The notes under the pieces are model-generated. The model saw nothing but the letters and a program-made list of their open reading frames with translations, searched no databases and was not told the DNA's origin. The translations under genes and the position numbers were made by a program. Below, piece by piece: positions 1-4,029 of a DNA stretch of 7,863 nt (position 1 is its first letter; each line of letters starts with the position of its first letter). Origin of the DNA: Methanoregula sp. (GTDB taxonomy: Archaea > Halobacteriota > Methanomicrobia > Methanomicrobiales > Methanospirillaceae); contig JAPKXT010000110.1 of the NCBI GenBank assembly GCA_026394695.1, positions 1 through 7,863 on the forward strand. Reading direction: 5' to 3'.

Positions 1-117
1 CCGGGTCTTTCCGATCCGTCTCCGGCCGTAGAGGATGATGAGCCTGCCCCCGGAATCCTGCCATTCACGCTCAAGCAGGGAACGCTCTTCCTCGCGGTCG
101 ATAAATTCTCTAATCAT
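1..117 (-). CDS. Archaeal P-loop ATPase, N-terminal 39 residues (cut by window edge)
   Basis: Translation begins MIREFIDREEERSLLEREW and runs to a nucleotide-binding loop, LIILYGRRRIGKT, with the Walker A lysine and threonine at residues 37-38. An 'FIDREEE' start followed closely by a 'YGRRRIGKT' loop is typical of the archaeal AAA-like ATPase family (PF01637, often with a C-terminal DUF234 nuclease-like domain). These are common in methanogens, are often multicopy and have poorly known roles. Only the start is in the window, so the length, the Walker B motif and the C-terminal domain cannot be judged. The ATG at 115-117 is chosen because the family usually starts a few residues before 'FIDRE' and because an AT-rich box lies 28 bases upstream, which suggests a leaderless or nearly leaderless transcript. 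The start codon lies inside a perfect palindrome. Family assignment is fairly sure; function is unknown. Confidence 0.72.
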   Translation of the reverse strand, partial: MIREFIDREEERSLLEREWQDSGGRLIILYGRRRIGKTR

Positions 118-139
118 GATTAGTACTAATCACGATTAG
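110..139. promoter_or_regulatory. Paired palindromic operator over the ATPase start codon
   Basis: Two 14-bp palindromes lie in tandem with a 2-bp TA spacer: CTAATCATGATTAG (perfect, 110-123) and CTAATCACGATTAG (mismatch only at the central pair, 126-139). Centres are 16 bp apart and the pair is itself nearly symmetrical. The block fills the space between the candidate TATA box (141-148) and the start codon (115-117) of the - strand ATPase gene. A dimeric repressor bound there would block transcription, possibly autoregulation. The symmetry is directly visible; the regulatory role is inferred. Confidence 0.5.
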
Positions 140-284
140 GAATAAAAAGATGCCTCCTGGGTTTCTGTCTGGTACATAGGCCCGGATCGATCGCACCCAT
201 GCAGGCGATCACCGCATCGAGGATGTACTGAGATGTGTAGTGCTCTGTGCTCTCATGCGAGAGAAGAGCGGATGGAACGACCAC
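126..284 (-). pseudogene. N-terminal fragment of a Dam-like DNA N6-adenine methyltransferase
   Basis: From a GTG at 284 the frame reads VVVPSALLSHESTEHYTSQY and then ILDAVIACMGAID (52 codons to a TAG at 126-128). A short leader, a 'xHYTxxYI(L/I)DA' segment and then 'GAIDLDP' is the N-terminus expected of phage-type DNA N6-adenine methyltransferases (Dam-like, PF05869). Here homology ends at 'AID' near position 180, just where 'LDPCSN' should follow; after it comes unrelated sequence. The cofactor-site remainder and the catalytic NPPY-type motif are therefore absent. The GTG follows the stop of the gene B remnant by one base (TGA-A-GTG), exactly as in the second cassette near 3253. It matches the copy at 3046-3252 with mostly conservative changes and a three-codon indel. 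Calling it a dead fragment is inference from the truncation; the family call rests on pattern recognition. Confidence 0.5.
141..148 (-). promoter_or_regulatory. Candidate TATA box of the ATPase gene
   Basis: Read on the - strand this is TTTTTATT, centred about 28 bases upstream of the ATPase ATG. That is the usual archaeal TATA distance if the mRNA starts at or next to the start codon. No Shine-Dalgarno sequence is seen, which agrees with a leaderless transcript. Confidence 0.35.
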
Positions 285-285
285 T

Positions 286-417
286 TCACCCCATCTTCTG
301 TTCCATCACGTTCCCCGCCAGCCTCCTTGCCTCTGAGGCCCGCTTTCCAACAGACCGATCCTCCTGCTCAAACACTGGATCGATCTGGTCCCGGAGAGTG
401 GCTGTTACACTTCCGCT
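286..417 (-). pseudogene. C-terminal remnant of gene B (second copy)
   Basis: This frame encodes 43 residues after an in-frame TAG at 418-420 and ends in TGA at 286-288. Its last 37 residues align without gaps to the last 37 of the intact gene B at 3254-3760, with 28 identical, including the stretch IDPVFEQEDRSVGK and the end EARRLAGNVM. The rest of gene B (about 130 residues) is missing. Upstream the sequence switches into the zinc-ribbon ORF, which overlaps it in another frame (368-417), so a deletion seems to have joined the two. It is followed at once by the methyltransferase N-terminal fragment, which preserves the cassette order. It is almost certainly non-functional, since there is no start codon near its beginning. 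Confidence 0.65.
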
Positions 418-763
418 CTAAATTTTTATCGATGAGCTCCCGTGCATCCTCCCGCACCCCCCTTCCGTAACAATGCTCGCAGAGCTTCACACCCGCCTCT
501 CGATCAATACACACCACCTTTGCAATCCCGCACACCGAACACTTCCCCACATCCGCCGTTGCGCGGCTACACCGGGAAACATTCACGGTGCCCGGTAACG
601 GGACCGAGGCCATCTGCTCCGCTTTCACCGCATCATTGTAACACGTGCGACACACCCGTCGGGCATCCTGCTGGTCCCTGGGCCGGGCCCGACGCTCTTT
701 GGTAAATTTTTCAATAAACCAGGAGCCTTTCTTCCCGCACGCCGGGCGCCCCAATTGTCCCAC
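368..763 (-). CDS. Zinc-ribbon protein, possibly decaying (131 codons)
   Basis: The ORF shows two cysteine-pair modules. The first has only C9 of its first pair (RPAC, where a C-P-A-C would be normal) and then C38/C41 (CRTC). The second is complete: C75/C78 (CSVC) and C95/C98 (CEHC) with 16 residues between pairs. The second module closely matches the small ORF at 3831-3965, with the same spacing and the shared stretch LCEHCYGR. Such ribbons bind zinc and often nucleic acid or a protein partner; no specific function can be named. The proposed start is a GTG with no convincing ribosome site, and the frame is open back to a TAG at 803-805, continuing into the methyltransferase fragment upstream. 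The last ~17 codons overlap the gene B remnant in another frame, so the true C-terminus was probably lost. The loss of the first Cys (CGC for TGC, one base) also suggests decay. It could still be expressed. Confidence 0.42.
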   Translation of the reverse strand: MGQLGRPACGKKGSWFIEKFTKERRARPRDQQDARRVCRTCYNDAVKAEQMASVPLPGTVNVSRCSRATADVGKCSVCGIAKVVCIDREAGVKLCEHCYGRGVREDARELIDKNLERKCNSHSPGPDRSSV

Positions 764-790
764 GGCTTGTGGGATGAATGCACCACCAGG

Positions 791-874
791 CAGCCCATTG
801 TCCTAAGCGGTGTAGTGCCTCGCTGCCGGCACATTCGGGATCTCCCGGCTGTTGCTGCACGGGTCGAGGTCGAT
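791..874 (-). pseudogene. Internal fragment of a Dam-like methyltransferase with a nonsense codon
   Basis: In the frame starting at 874 the translation is IDLDPCSNSREIPNVPAA, then RHYTA, a TAG (803-805), then DNGL. In phage-type N6-adenine methyltransferases 'IDLDP(A/C)SN' is followed within ~20 residues by '(R/H)YxTxEDNGL', so the TAG sits where a glutamate codon (GAG) is expected; one base change would create it. The piece is the natural continuation of the fragment at 126-284, but lies about 500 bp away and on the wrong side of the zinc-ribbon and gene B remnants, so the copy has been rearranged. The catalytic NPPY-type motif that should follow is not recognisable; the frame runs on into the zinc-ribbon ORF. 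Segment 819-865 is nearly identical to 3115-3161. Non-functional. Confidence 0.5.
819..865. repeat. 47-bp direct repeat, copy 1 (methyltransferase segment)
   Basis: This segment matches 3115-3161 at 45 of 47 positions. Both lie in the 'DPCSNSREIPNVPAA' part of the methyltransferase remnants, so the repeat is best explained as shared gene descent rather than a mobile repeat. It is much better conserved than its flanks. Confidence 0.75.
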
Positions 875-884
875 TGCACAATTT

Positions 885-901
885 TGCAGATACTGTCTGC
901 A
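885..901. repeat. 17-bp inverted repeat (TGCAGA-N5-TCTGCA)
   Basis: Perfect 6-bp arms with a 5-bp spacer. A similar element with the same layout lies 49 bp away (934-950). It is flanked by CGATTG (871-876) and CAATCG (902-907), also an inverted pair. The AT-rich stretch 908-917 lies between the two elements, so they could be operators of a lost - strand promoter ahead of the methyltransferase/zinc-ribbon remnant. Confidence 0.4.
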
Positions 902-933
902 CAATCGATAAAAAATTTGGTAAAACCCAATTC

Positions 934-950
934 GTCAGACACTATCTGAC
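934..950. repeat. 17-bp inverted repeat (GTCAGA-N5-TCTGAC)
   Basis: Same architecture as 885-901: 6-bp arms sharing the CAGA/TCTG core and a 5-bp spacer. This suggests two sites for one dimeric protein. No intact gene now depends on it. Confidence 0.4.
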
Positions 951-1210
951 CAATCTGCACGAAAAAGAAAAATCCTGCGGAACGATTCCCCGGAAAGCCC
1001 GGTATTCTTAACCAGATTCTCCAATTATCAGTGATATCTTTATTTCCCTATCATAAAACACCGATACCCGCTAAGTCATATGTTACGTTTGTGAGTCAAT
1101 TGGCCGGGAGGACTCACGACTGAATGGTAACAATTTCATCGCAAATGTCTTTTTAGTTTGATTGGTTTCCAGTCATCGTGACTCATTGGTTAAATCAAAA
1201 TAGGTGAATA
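951..1210. other. Non-coding stretch with one inverted repeat
   Basis: No convincing gene is seen on either strand. The stretch is AT-richer than its neighbours. It contains an inverted repeat with 7-bp arms, GTGAGTC (1091-1097) and GACTCAC (1111-1117), with a 13-base loop, which could form an RNA hairpin or be a binding site. The stretch lies between the YhcG-like remnant and the scrambled cassette. Confidence 0.5.
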
Positions 1211-1361
1211 TTATTCCCCCTTTCCCCGGGCAGCGAGCCGTTCCCGTGCAATCGCCACCGCTGCTTTCGAGCTTCTGCTCCAGCACTTCACGGGGAGGGA
1301 GTTCGGTGAGGTACTCAGCGACGCGGATGCTGCTCGCTTCGGATATAGGGAGAGGGCTCAT
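1211..1361 (-). pseudogene. C-terminal tail of a YhcG/DUF1016-type PDDEXK nuclease, frameshifted
   Basis: From 1361 one frame reads through VAEYLTELPPREVLEQKL (to 1269). After a single extra G at 1268, a second frame continues KAAVAIARERLAARGKGE to a TAA at 1211-1213. Joined, they give the '(V)AEYLTELPP..(L)LExKLHxAxxxARERL' ending I associate with YhcG/DUF1016 proteins, which carry a PDDEXK nuclease domain and are often found beside type I restriction genes. The break is one inserted base or two deleted bases. The nuclease domain itself is absent; upstream there is an in-frame stop and then the GTTAA repeat array. A dead fragment. The two-frame continuity is clear; the family name is by recollection. 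Confidence 0.55.
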
Positions 1362-1538
1362 GCGAGAAACAACCTGTCGACTCCTTTACCGCATTGCCAG
1401 ACCTTGTTAAAAGTTTCAGGAAAACCCGGCATGTTAACATGATGATAAGAACTTGTTAAGACCCGGAATAAAACATATCTGGAGCGATTTTGCCCGTTCG
1501 AACGGATTTTCAGGGTTTCTTTAGAATGCAAAAACATC

Positions 1539-1605
1539 ATGTTAAGACCTTTGTTAAGAACTTGTTAAGACCTTGTTAAGACCTTGTTAACACCCTGTTA
1601 ACGCT
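1539..1605. repeat. Six-unit 11-bp tandem array with GTTAA core
   Basis: Six units of about TTGTTAAGACC occur with GTTAA cores at 1541, 1553, 1564, 1575, 1586 and 1597: spacings 12, 11, 11, 11, 11 bp, near one helical turn. Three further cores lie at 1406, 1433 and 1455; the one at 1433 is inside the palindrome CATGTTAACATG. Units are too short and have no spacers for CRISPR. The phased layout fits cooperative protein binding on one DNA face (iteron or operator array). It lies downstream of rhuM and upstream of the YhcG-like remnant on the - strand. Confidence 0.7.
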
Positions 1606-1627
1606 CCCGCAAAAAGTATCATGACAG

Positions 1628-1652
1628 ATTGTGGGGACAGTGAACCCACAAT
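1628..1652 (-). terminator. Hairpin downstream of rhuM, possible terminator
   Basis: ATTGTGGG (1628-1635) pairs with CCCACAAT (1645-1652) around a 9-base loop, about 40 bases past the rhuM stop. On the - strand a run of five T follows about 12 bases after the hairpin. Archaeal termination depends mainly on T-runs, so the role is uncertain; a binding site is an alternative. A TATA-like GATTATATT lies just upstream on the - strand (about 1659-1667). Confidence 0.3.
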
Positions 1653-1690
1653 TCCCGGAATATAATCTTTTCTCCGGAGACGGTTGATAC

Positions 1691-2776
1691 TCACTCATGC
1701 GGAACCCTGTTTTCCTTGTGTTTTCCTGCAGGGAGTGTTTTTACTTCCTCAACCATGAGGTCAAAATCGCTTGTGGGCTCAGTTGCCTCACGCAAACGGC
1801 GCTGATCTTCATACCGTTCAAACTCATCTTCTGCTATTTTCTTTGCAAGATCAGCGGAAATTTTCCCGGCAGACGTCAGGATATTACGATCATTGAGCTG
1901 GATAAAACCATCGAGTTTTTTTAACCAGTCCCGCATTGACATTGGTTTCCGCTGGCGTGCCTGCGCCTCGGCAAAGTCAAGGTACTGGGTTACAATCAGG
2001 TTGAGATTCGTGATCTCATCCTGGGACAGATAGTTTTTTGCAACGGTAACATCCGTTTTCTGGATATGACCTTTCGGTCCATGCTTCCATGCCGTCAGAC
2101 CCATATAGGGCCGGTCCGCATGGGCACGTTCCGTGATAAGTTCCGCTGCGGTGTGACCGTGAATTGCCCAGTGCATTTTATTCTGGACAGTTGCAAAGAA
2201 GTCGAGCGTCATCTGGTGATGAGGATCGTAATCAACGCTGGTCGCATAAATATCCGTGATCTTCTGGTAGAATCTTCGTTCTGATGCACGGATATCCCGG
2301 ATACGGAAAAGGAGCTCATCGAAATAGTCATCGCCAGGACCCGTCCCCGCTTTGAGTCGTTCATCGTCAAGAACAAACCCTTTCGTTACATATTCACTCA
2401 AATGCCGGGTTGCCCACTGGCGGAACTGAGTACCGCGATGAGACCGGACACGATAACCAACCGCGAGGATTACATCAAGATTGTAAAAATCAACAAGCCG
2501 TTCAACGCTTCTTCCCCCTTCCATCTGAACTATTCGGAATTTCCGAATAGTTGCTTCCGGGTCTAATTCCTTCTCTTCGTAGATATTCCGGATGTGTTCA
2601 TTAATTGTCGTGACGGATTTTTCAAACAAATCCGCGATAAGCTTCTGGGTCAGCCATACGGATTGCTGGAACAGGCGCACCTGAACCCGGGATTCTCCAT
2701 TTTCCGTCTGATATATCAGAAACTCTGATGCAGCACGATCCGCATCATAAATCTCAGGCAGATTTTCCTCCGGCAT
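1691..2776 (-). CDS. rhuM: RhuM-family protein, intact (361 aa)
   Basis: The protein carries the features of the RhuM family (PF13310), named from a Salmonella pathogenicity island but widespread in bacteria and archaea near restriction-modification genes; its biochemical role is unknown. Residues 38-70 (SVWLTQKLIADLFEKSVTTI...) look like a helix-turn-helix, suggesting DNA binding. Residues 98-142 (YNLDVILAVGYRV, then FRQWATRHLSEYVTKGF) form the family's most recognisable block. A central charged helical region (150-180) and the block HWAIHGHTAAELITERA (202-218) follow. Length is about normal and no break is seen. The ATG at 2776 is preceded by GGGAGGG (2784-2790), a good ribosome site 7 bases away. 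Upstream on the same strand lies the HsdM-like tail, so it was probably part of a type I restriction operon. Palindromes flank its probable promoter. It is the only clearly intact gene among the remnants here. Confidence 0.85.
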   Translation of the reverse strand: MPEENLPEIYDADRAASEFLIYQTENGESRVQVRLFQQSVWLTQKLIADLFEKSVTTINEHIRNIYEEKELDPEATIRKFRIVQMEGGRSVERLVDFYNLDVILAVGYRVRSHRGTQFRQWATRHLSEYVTKGFVLDDERLKAGTGPGDDYFDELLFRIRDIRASERRFYQKITDIYATSVDYDPHHQMTLDFFATVQNKMHWAIHGHTAAELITERAHADRPYMGLTAWKHGPKGHIQKTDVTVAKNYLSQDEITNLNLIVTQYLDFAEAQARQRKPMSMRDWLKKLDGFIQLNDRNILTSAGKISADLAKKIAEDEFERYEDQRRLREATEPTSDFDLMVEEVKTLPAGKHKENRVPHE

Positions 2777-2832
2777 CAGTTATCCCTCCCACATTCCCTT
2801 ATTTCGTCATCCTTTTCCATCGGTATCAGAGG

Positions 2833-2853
2833 TATCCACAAATTGTGTGGATA
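2833..2853. promoter_or_regulatory. 21-bp inverted repeat in rhuM promoter (TATCCACA-N5-TGTGGATA)
   Basis: Perfect 8-bp arms around AATTG. It sits just downstream of the AT-rich candidate TATA element GATAATTATC (2850-2859) on the - strand, in the position of a repressor site between TATA box and transcription start. Function inferred. Confidence 0.45.
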
Positions 2854-2859
2854 ATTATC
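2850..2859 (-). promoter_or_regulatory. Candidate TATA element of rhuM
   Basis: GATAATTATC is the most AT-rich element upstream of rhuM. It is about 79 bases from the ATG, which would give a leader of roughly 50 bases carrying the GGGAGGG ribosome site. Confidence 0.3.
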
Positions 2860-2876
2860 TTTCCACTGAGTAGACA

Positions 2877-2901
2877 ATTGTTGCGACACTGTCGCAACAA
2901 T
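2877..2901. promoter_or_regulatory. 25-bp perfect palindrome upstream of rhuM
   Basis: ATTGTTGCGACA, a single central C, then TGTCGCAACAAT: 12-bp arms with no mismatch. It lies between the stop of the HsdM-like tail (2921) and the candidate rhuM TATA element. It could be an operator of rhuM or the end hairpin of the upstream gene. There is no T-run directly after it on the - strand, so an operator is the better guess. Confidence 0.55.
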
Positions 2902-2920
2902 GTTCCCAACAGTATCCGGA

Positions 2921-3040
2921 TTATGTCCGGTCGAGGATCTTCCCCACATTCTCACCGATCCGCTCCTCAAGCACGCGGGCCTCCGCATTGAGCCGCTCCA
3001 GTTCCTCATCGGCGTGAAGAACTCTCCACCCATCTGCCCT
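2921..3040 (-). pseudogene. C-terminal tail of a probable type I restriction methylase subunit (HsdM)
   Basis: After an in-frame TGA at 3041-3043 the frame reads 39 codons ending EELERLNAEARVLEERIG, then ENVGKILDRT and TAA at 2921-2923. Endings of the type 'ELxxLNAEAxxLExxIxxNVxxxL' are typical of type I N6-adenine DNA methylase (HsdM) subunits. The remaining ~450 residues, including the catalytic NPPF motif, are missing: upstream is ~70 bp of unassigned sequence and then the truncated Dam-like methyltransferase. RhuM genes commonly follow hsdM, so the neighbour supports the call. Only a short helical tail is available, so another coiled-coil protein cannot be excluded. Confidence 0.45.
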
Positions 3041-3045
3041 TCAAT

Positions 3046-3252
3046 CATTGCAAATTTGCCGTGTTACTGGTCAGATTCGACCGGGCATGAAATATAGTTA
3101 ATGAAATATCCAAGCTCGCTGCCGGCACGTTCGGGATCTCCCGGCTGTTGCTGCACGGATCCAAAATCGATCCCGCCCAAGCAGACAATCACCGCATCGA
3201 GGATGTACTGCGGCGTGCTTGCATGGGAGAGAAGAGCCGGGGGAACAACCAC
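3046..3252 (-). pseudogene. Dam-like DNA N6-adenine methyltransferase, frameshifted and truncated
   Basis: From a GTG at 3252, one base after the gene B stop (TGA-C-GTG), the frame reads VVPPALLSHASTPQYILDAV and then IVCLGGIDFG. At the run of four T (- strand, 3163-3166) removing one T turns 'IDFGSVQQQ' into IDLDPCSNSREIPNVPAA, the conserved start of the methyltransferase core, also seen at 791-874. Homology stops at 3115, and the corrected frame runs through unrelated sequence to a TGA at 3046-3048. Missing are the 'ARHYTxEDNGL' segment and the catalytic NPPY-type motif, so it cannot be active. Compared with copy 126-284 it also lacks three codons (the 'HYT' part). The enzyme would methylate adenine N6 in DNA. 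The single-base frameshift could be a sequencing error, but the truncation stands regardless. Confidence 0.55.
3115..3161. repeat. 47-bp direct repeat, copy 2 (methyltransferase segment)
   Basis: This is the partner of 819-865 with two mismatches, same orientation, about 2.3 kb away. Homology stops sharply at its left end (3115), which marks the truncation point of the methyltransferase remnant in this cassette. Confidence 0.75.
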
Positions 3253-3253
3253 G

Positions 3254-3760
3254 TCACCCCACCTTCTCCCCCATCACGTTCCCCGCCAGCCTCCTCGCCT
3301 CCGTGACCAGCTTCCCAACAGACCGATCCTCCTGCTCAAACACCGGATCGATCTTGTCCCGGATACTCCAGCGCTGCGAACCGTCATCGCCCATCGACAA
3401 CCATGCGGATAACCGGTACAGGCACAGCTCCTGATCCTCCCGTTTTTGGATCTGGAGGAAGAGCCGGGTGTTTATCCGATTGTTTATGGCCATGACGGTT
3501 TCCTCGCAGATATCCGTGAGCAAACGGATCTTCTCTTTCATCCAGGGTGACGTGAGCGCCTTCTGGTTACACGCTGCGATATAATCTATCGTAAGCGAAT
3601 CCTTTCCCTCGGAATTCTCCACCATCCCGATCACCTGGATCTCAAGGACCATGAACTCCTCTCCTTCCAGCAATCCGCGTCGGGCTTCTTCCCCGGTCTG
3701 CTCTTTAATCTCCGGCCGGTATTTTATTTCCGTTACGACCTCAAACACATCTTCAGACAT
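3254..3760 (-). CDS. Gene B: unrecognised 168-aa protein, middle of zinc-ribbon/gene B/methyltransferase cassette
   Basis: I do not recognise a family. The protein is soluble, charged, and appears largely helical: a mixed N-terminal part with hydrophobic strands (FMVLEIQVIGMV, 36-47), then helical segments (MKEKIRLLTDICEETVMAINNRI, split here as 74-96) and a basic-acidic C-terminus ending EARRLAGNVMGEKVG. No signal peptide, membrane span or catalytic motif is seen; its three cysteines are scattered. The ATG at 3760 is chosen for the strong ribosome site GGAGGGG (3766-3772). The frame is open further up; ATGs at 3838 or 3844 would add 26-28 residues including a CDWC pair and overlap the zinc-ribbon ORF. 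It is followed one base after its stop by the methyltransferase GTG, and the same junction recurs at 284-288, which indicates long-standing translational coupling. The C-terminal 37 residues are conserved in the remnant at 286-417. It is intact, so selection may have kept it; a role with or against the methyltransferase is only a guess. Confidence 0.65.
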   Translation of the reverse strand: MSEDVFEVVTEIKYRPEIKEQTGEEARRGLLEGEEFMVLEIQVIGMVENSEGKDSLTIDYIAACNQKALTSPWMKEKIRLLTDICEETVMAINNRINTRLFLQIQKREDQELCLYRLSAWLSMGDDGSQRWSIRDKIDPVFEQEDRSVGKLVTEARRLAGNVMGEKVG

Positions 3761-3830
3761 TCGTTCCCCTCCGTTGTTTTTATAACACCAATCACATAAT
3801 CGTTCACGTAGCGCATCATCTGGCATTGCA

Positions 3831-3965
3831 TCAGACATGAACATGTCCCCGCACTTCCCTGCCGTAACAGTGTTCACATAACAGTACATGCGTTGTGCGA
3901 TCGATCCATCCGGACCGTTCCAGCCCGCACACCGGGTACTCCCCACAACCCGCTGATCCCCCCAT
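3831..3965 (-). CDS. Small zinc-ribbon ORF (44 aa), first gene of the right-hand cassette
   Basis: The ORF reads MGGSAGCGEYPVCGLERSG and continues to LLCEHCYGREVRGHVHV. It aligns without gaps to the second ribbon of the ORF at 368-763: pairs separated by 16 residues, with identical LCEHCYGR. The first Cys of the first pair is replaced (YPVC, codon TAC where TGC is expected), although a Cys four residues earlier (C7) might substitute. The longer N-terminal ribbon of the other copy is missing. The ATG lies about 31 bases from the AT box at 3993-3998, consistent with a leaderless start. Its TGA overlaps an alternative gene B start (ATGTCTGA at 3831-3838). The small size and damaged ligand set leave open that it is a remnant. 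Homology is clear; expression is uncertain. Confidence 0.45.
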   Translation of the reverse strand: MGGSAGCGEYPVCGLERSGWIDRTTHVLLCEHCYGREVRGHVHV

Positions 3966-3992
3966 CCATTTTCCCCCCGCACCCCCACCCTC

Positions 3993-3998
3993 TTATAT
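3993..3998. promoter_or_regulatory. Shared TATA-like box between mre11 and the divergent zinc-ribbon ORF
   Basis: CTTATATCC on the + strand (GGATATAAG on the - strand) is the only clear TATA-like element in the 64-bp divergent gap. It is about 34 bases from the mre11 ATG (4030) and about 31 bases from the zinc-ribbon ATG (3965). Both distances suit transcripts with a very short leader, and no Shine-Dalgarno sequence precedes the mre11 ATG. Use in both directions is inferred. Confidence 0.45.
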
Positions 3999-4029
3999 CC
4001 CATAAAAATCCAAATACACTTCTAAGAAA

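Noticed and set aside
819..865. 47-bp repeat as a mobile element or attachment site
   Set aside because: Both copies encode the same methyltransferase segment in the same frame, so common gene ancestry explains it better.
625..960. 111-codon - strand frame overlapping the methyltransferase fragment and zinc-ribbon ORF
   Set aside because: The methyltransferase and zinc-ribbon homology is in a different frame of the same strand; this frame shows no recognisable motif.
1539..1605. Possible CRISPR array
   Set aside because: Units are 11 bp and directly adjacent, with no unique spacers and no cas genes in view.
2846..2854. Perfect match to the bacterial DnaA box (TGTGGATAA)
   Set aside because: Archaea lack DnaA and there is only this one site; it is part of the inverted repeat at 2833-2853.
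2776..3048. 90-codon - strand frame upstream of rhuM
   Set aside because: The HsdM-like tail is in another frame here, and this frame runs through both promoter palindromes; a shadow.
3761..4003. N-terminal extension of gene B up to an ATG at 4003 (249 codons)
   Set aside because: It would start at the TATA-like box and run through the zinc-ribbon region in the wrong frame; the strong ribosome site at 3766-3772 supports the start at 3760.
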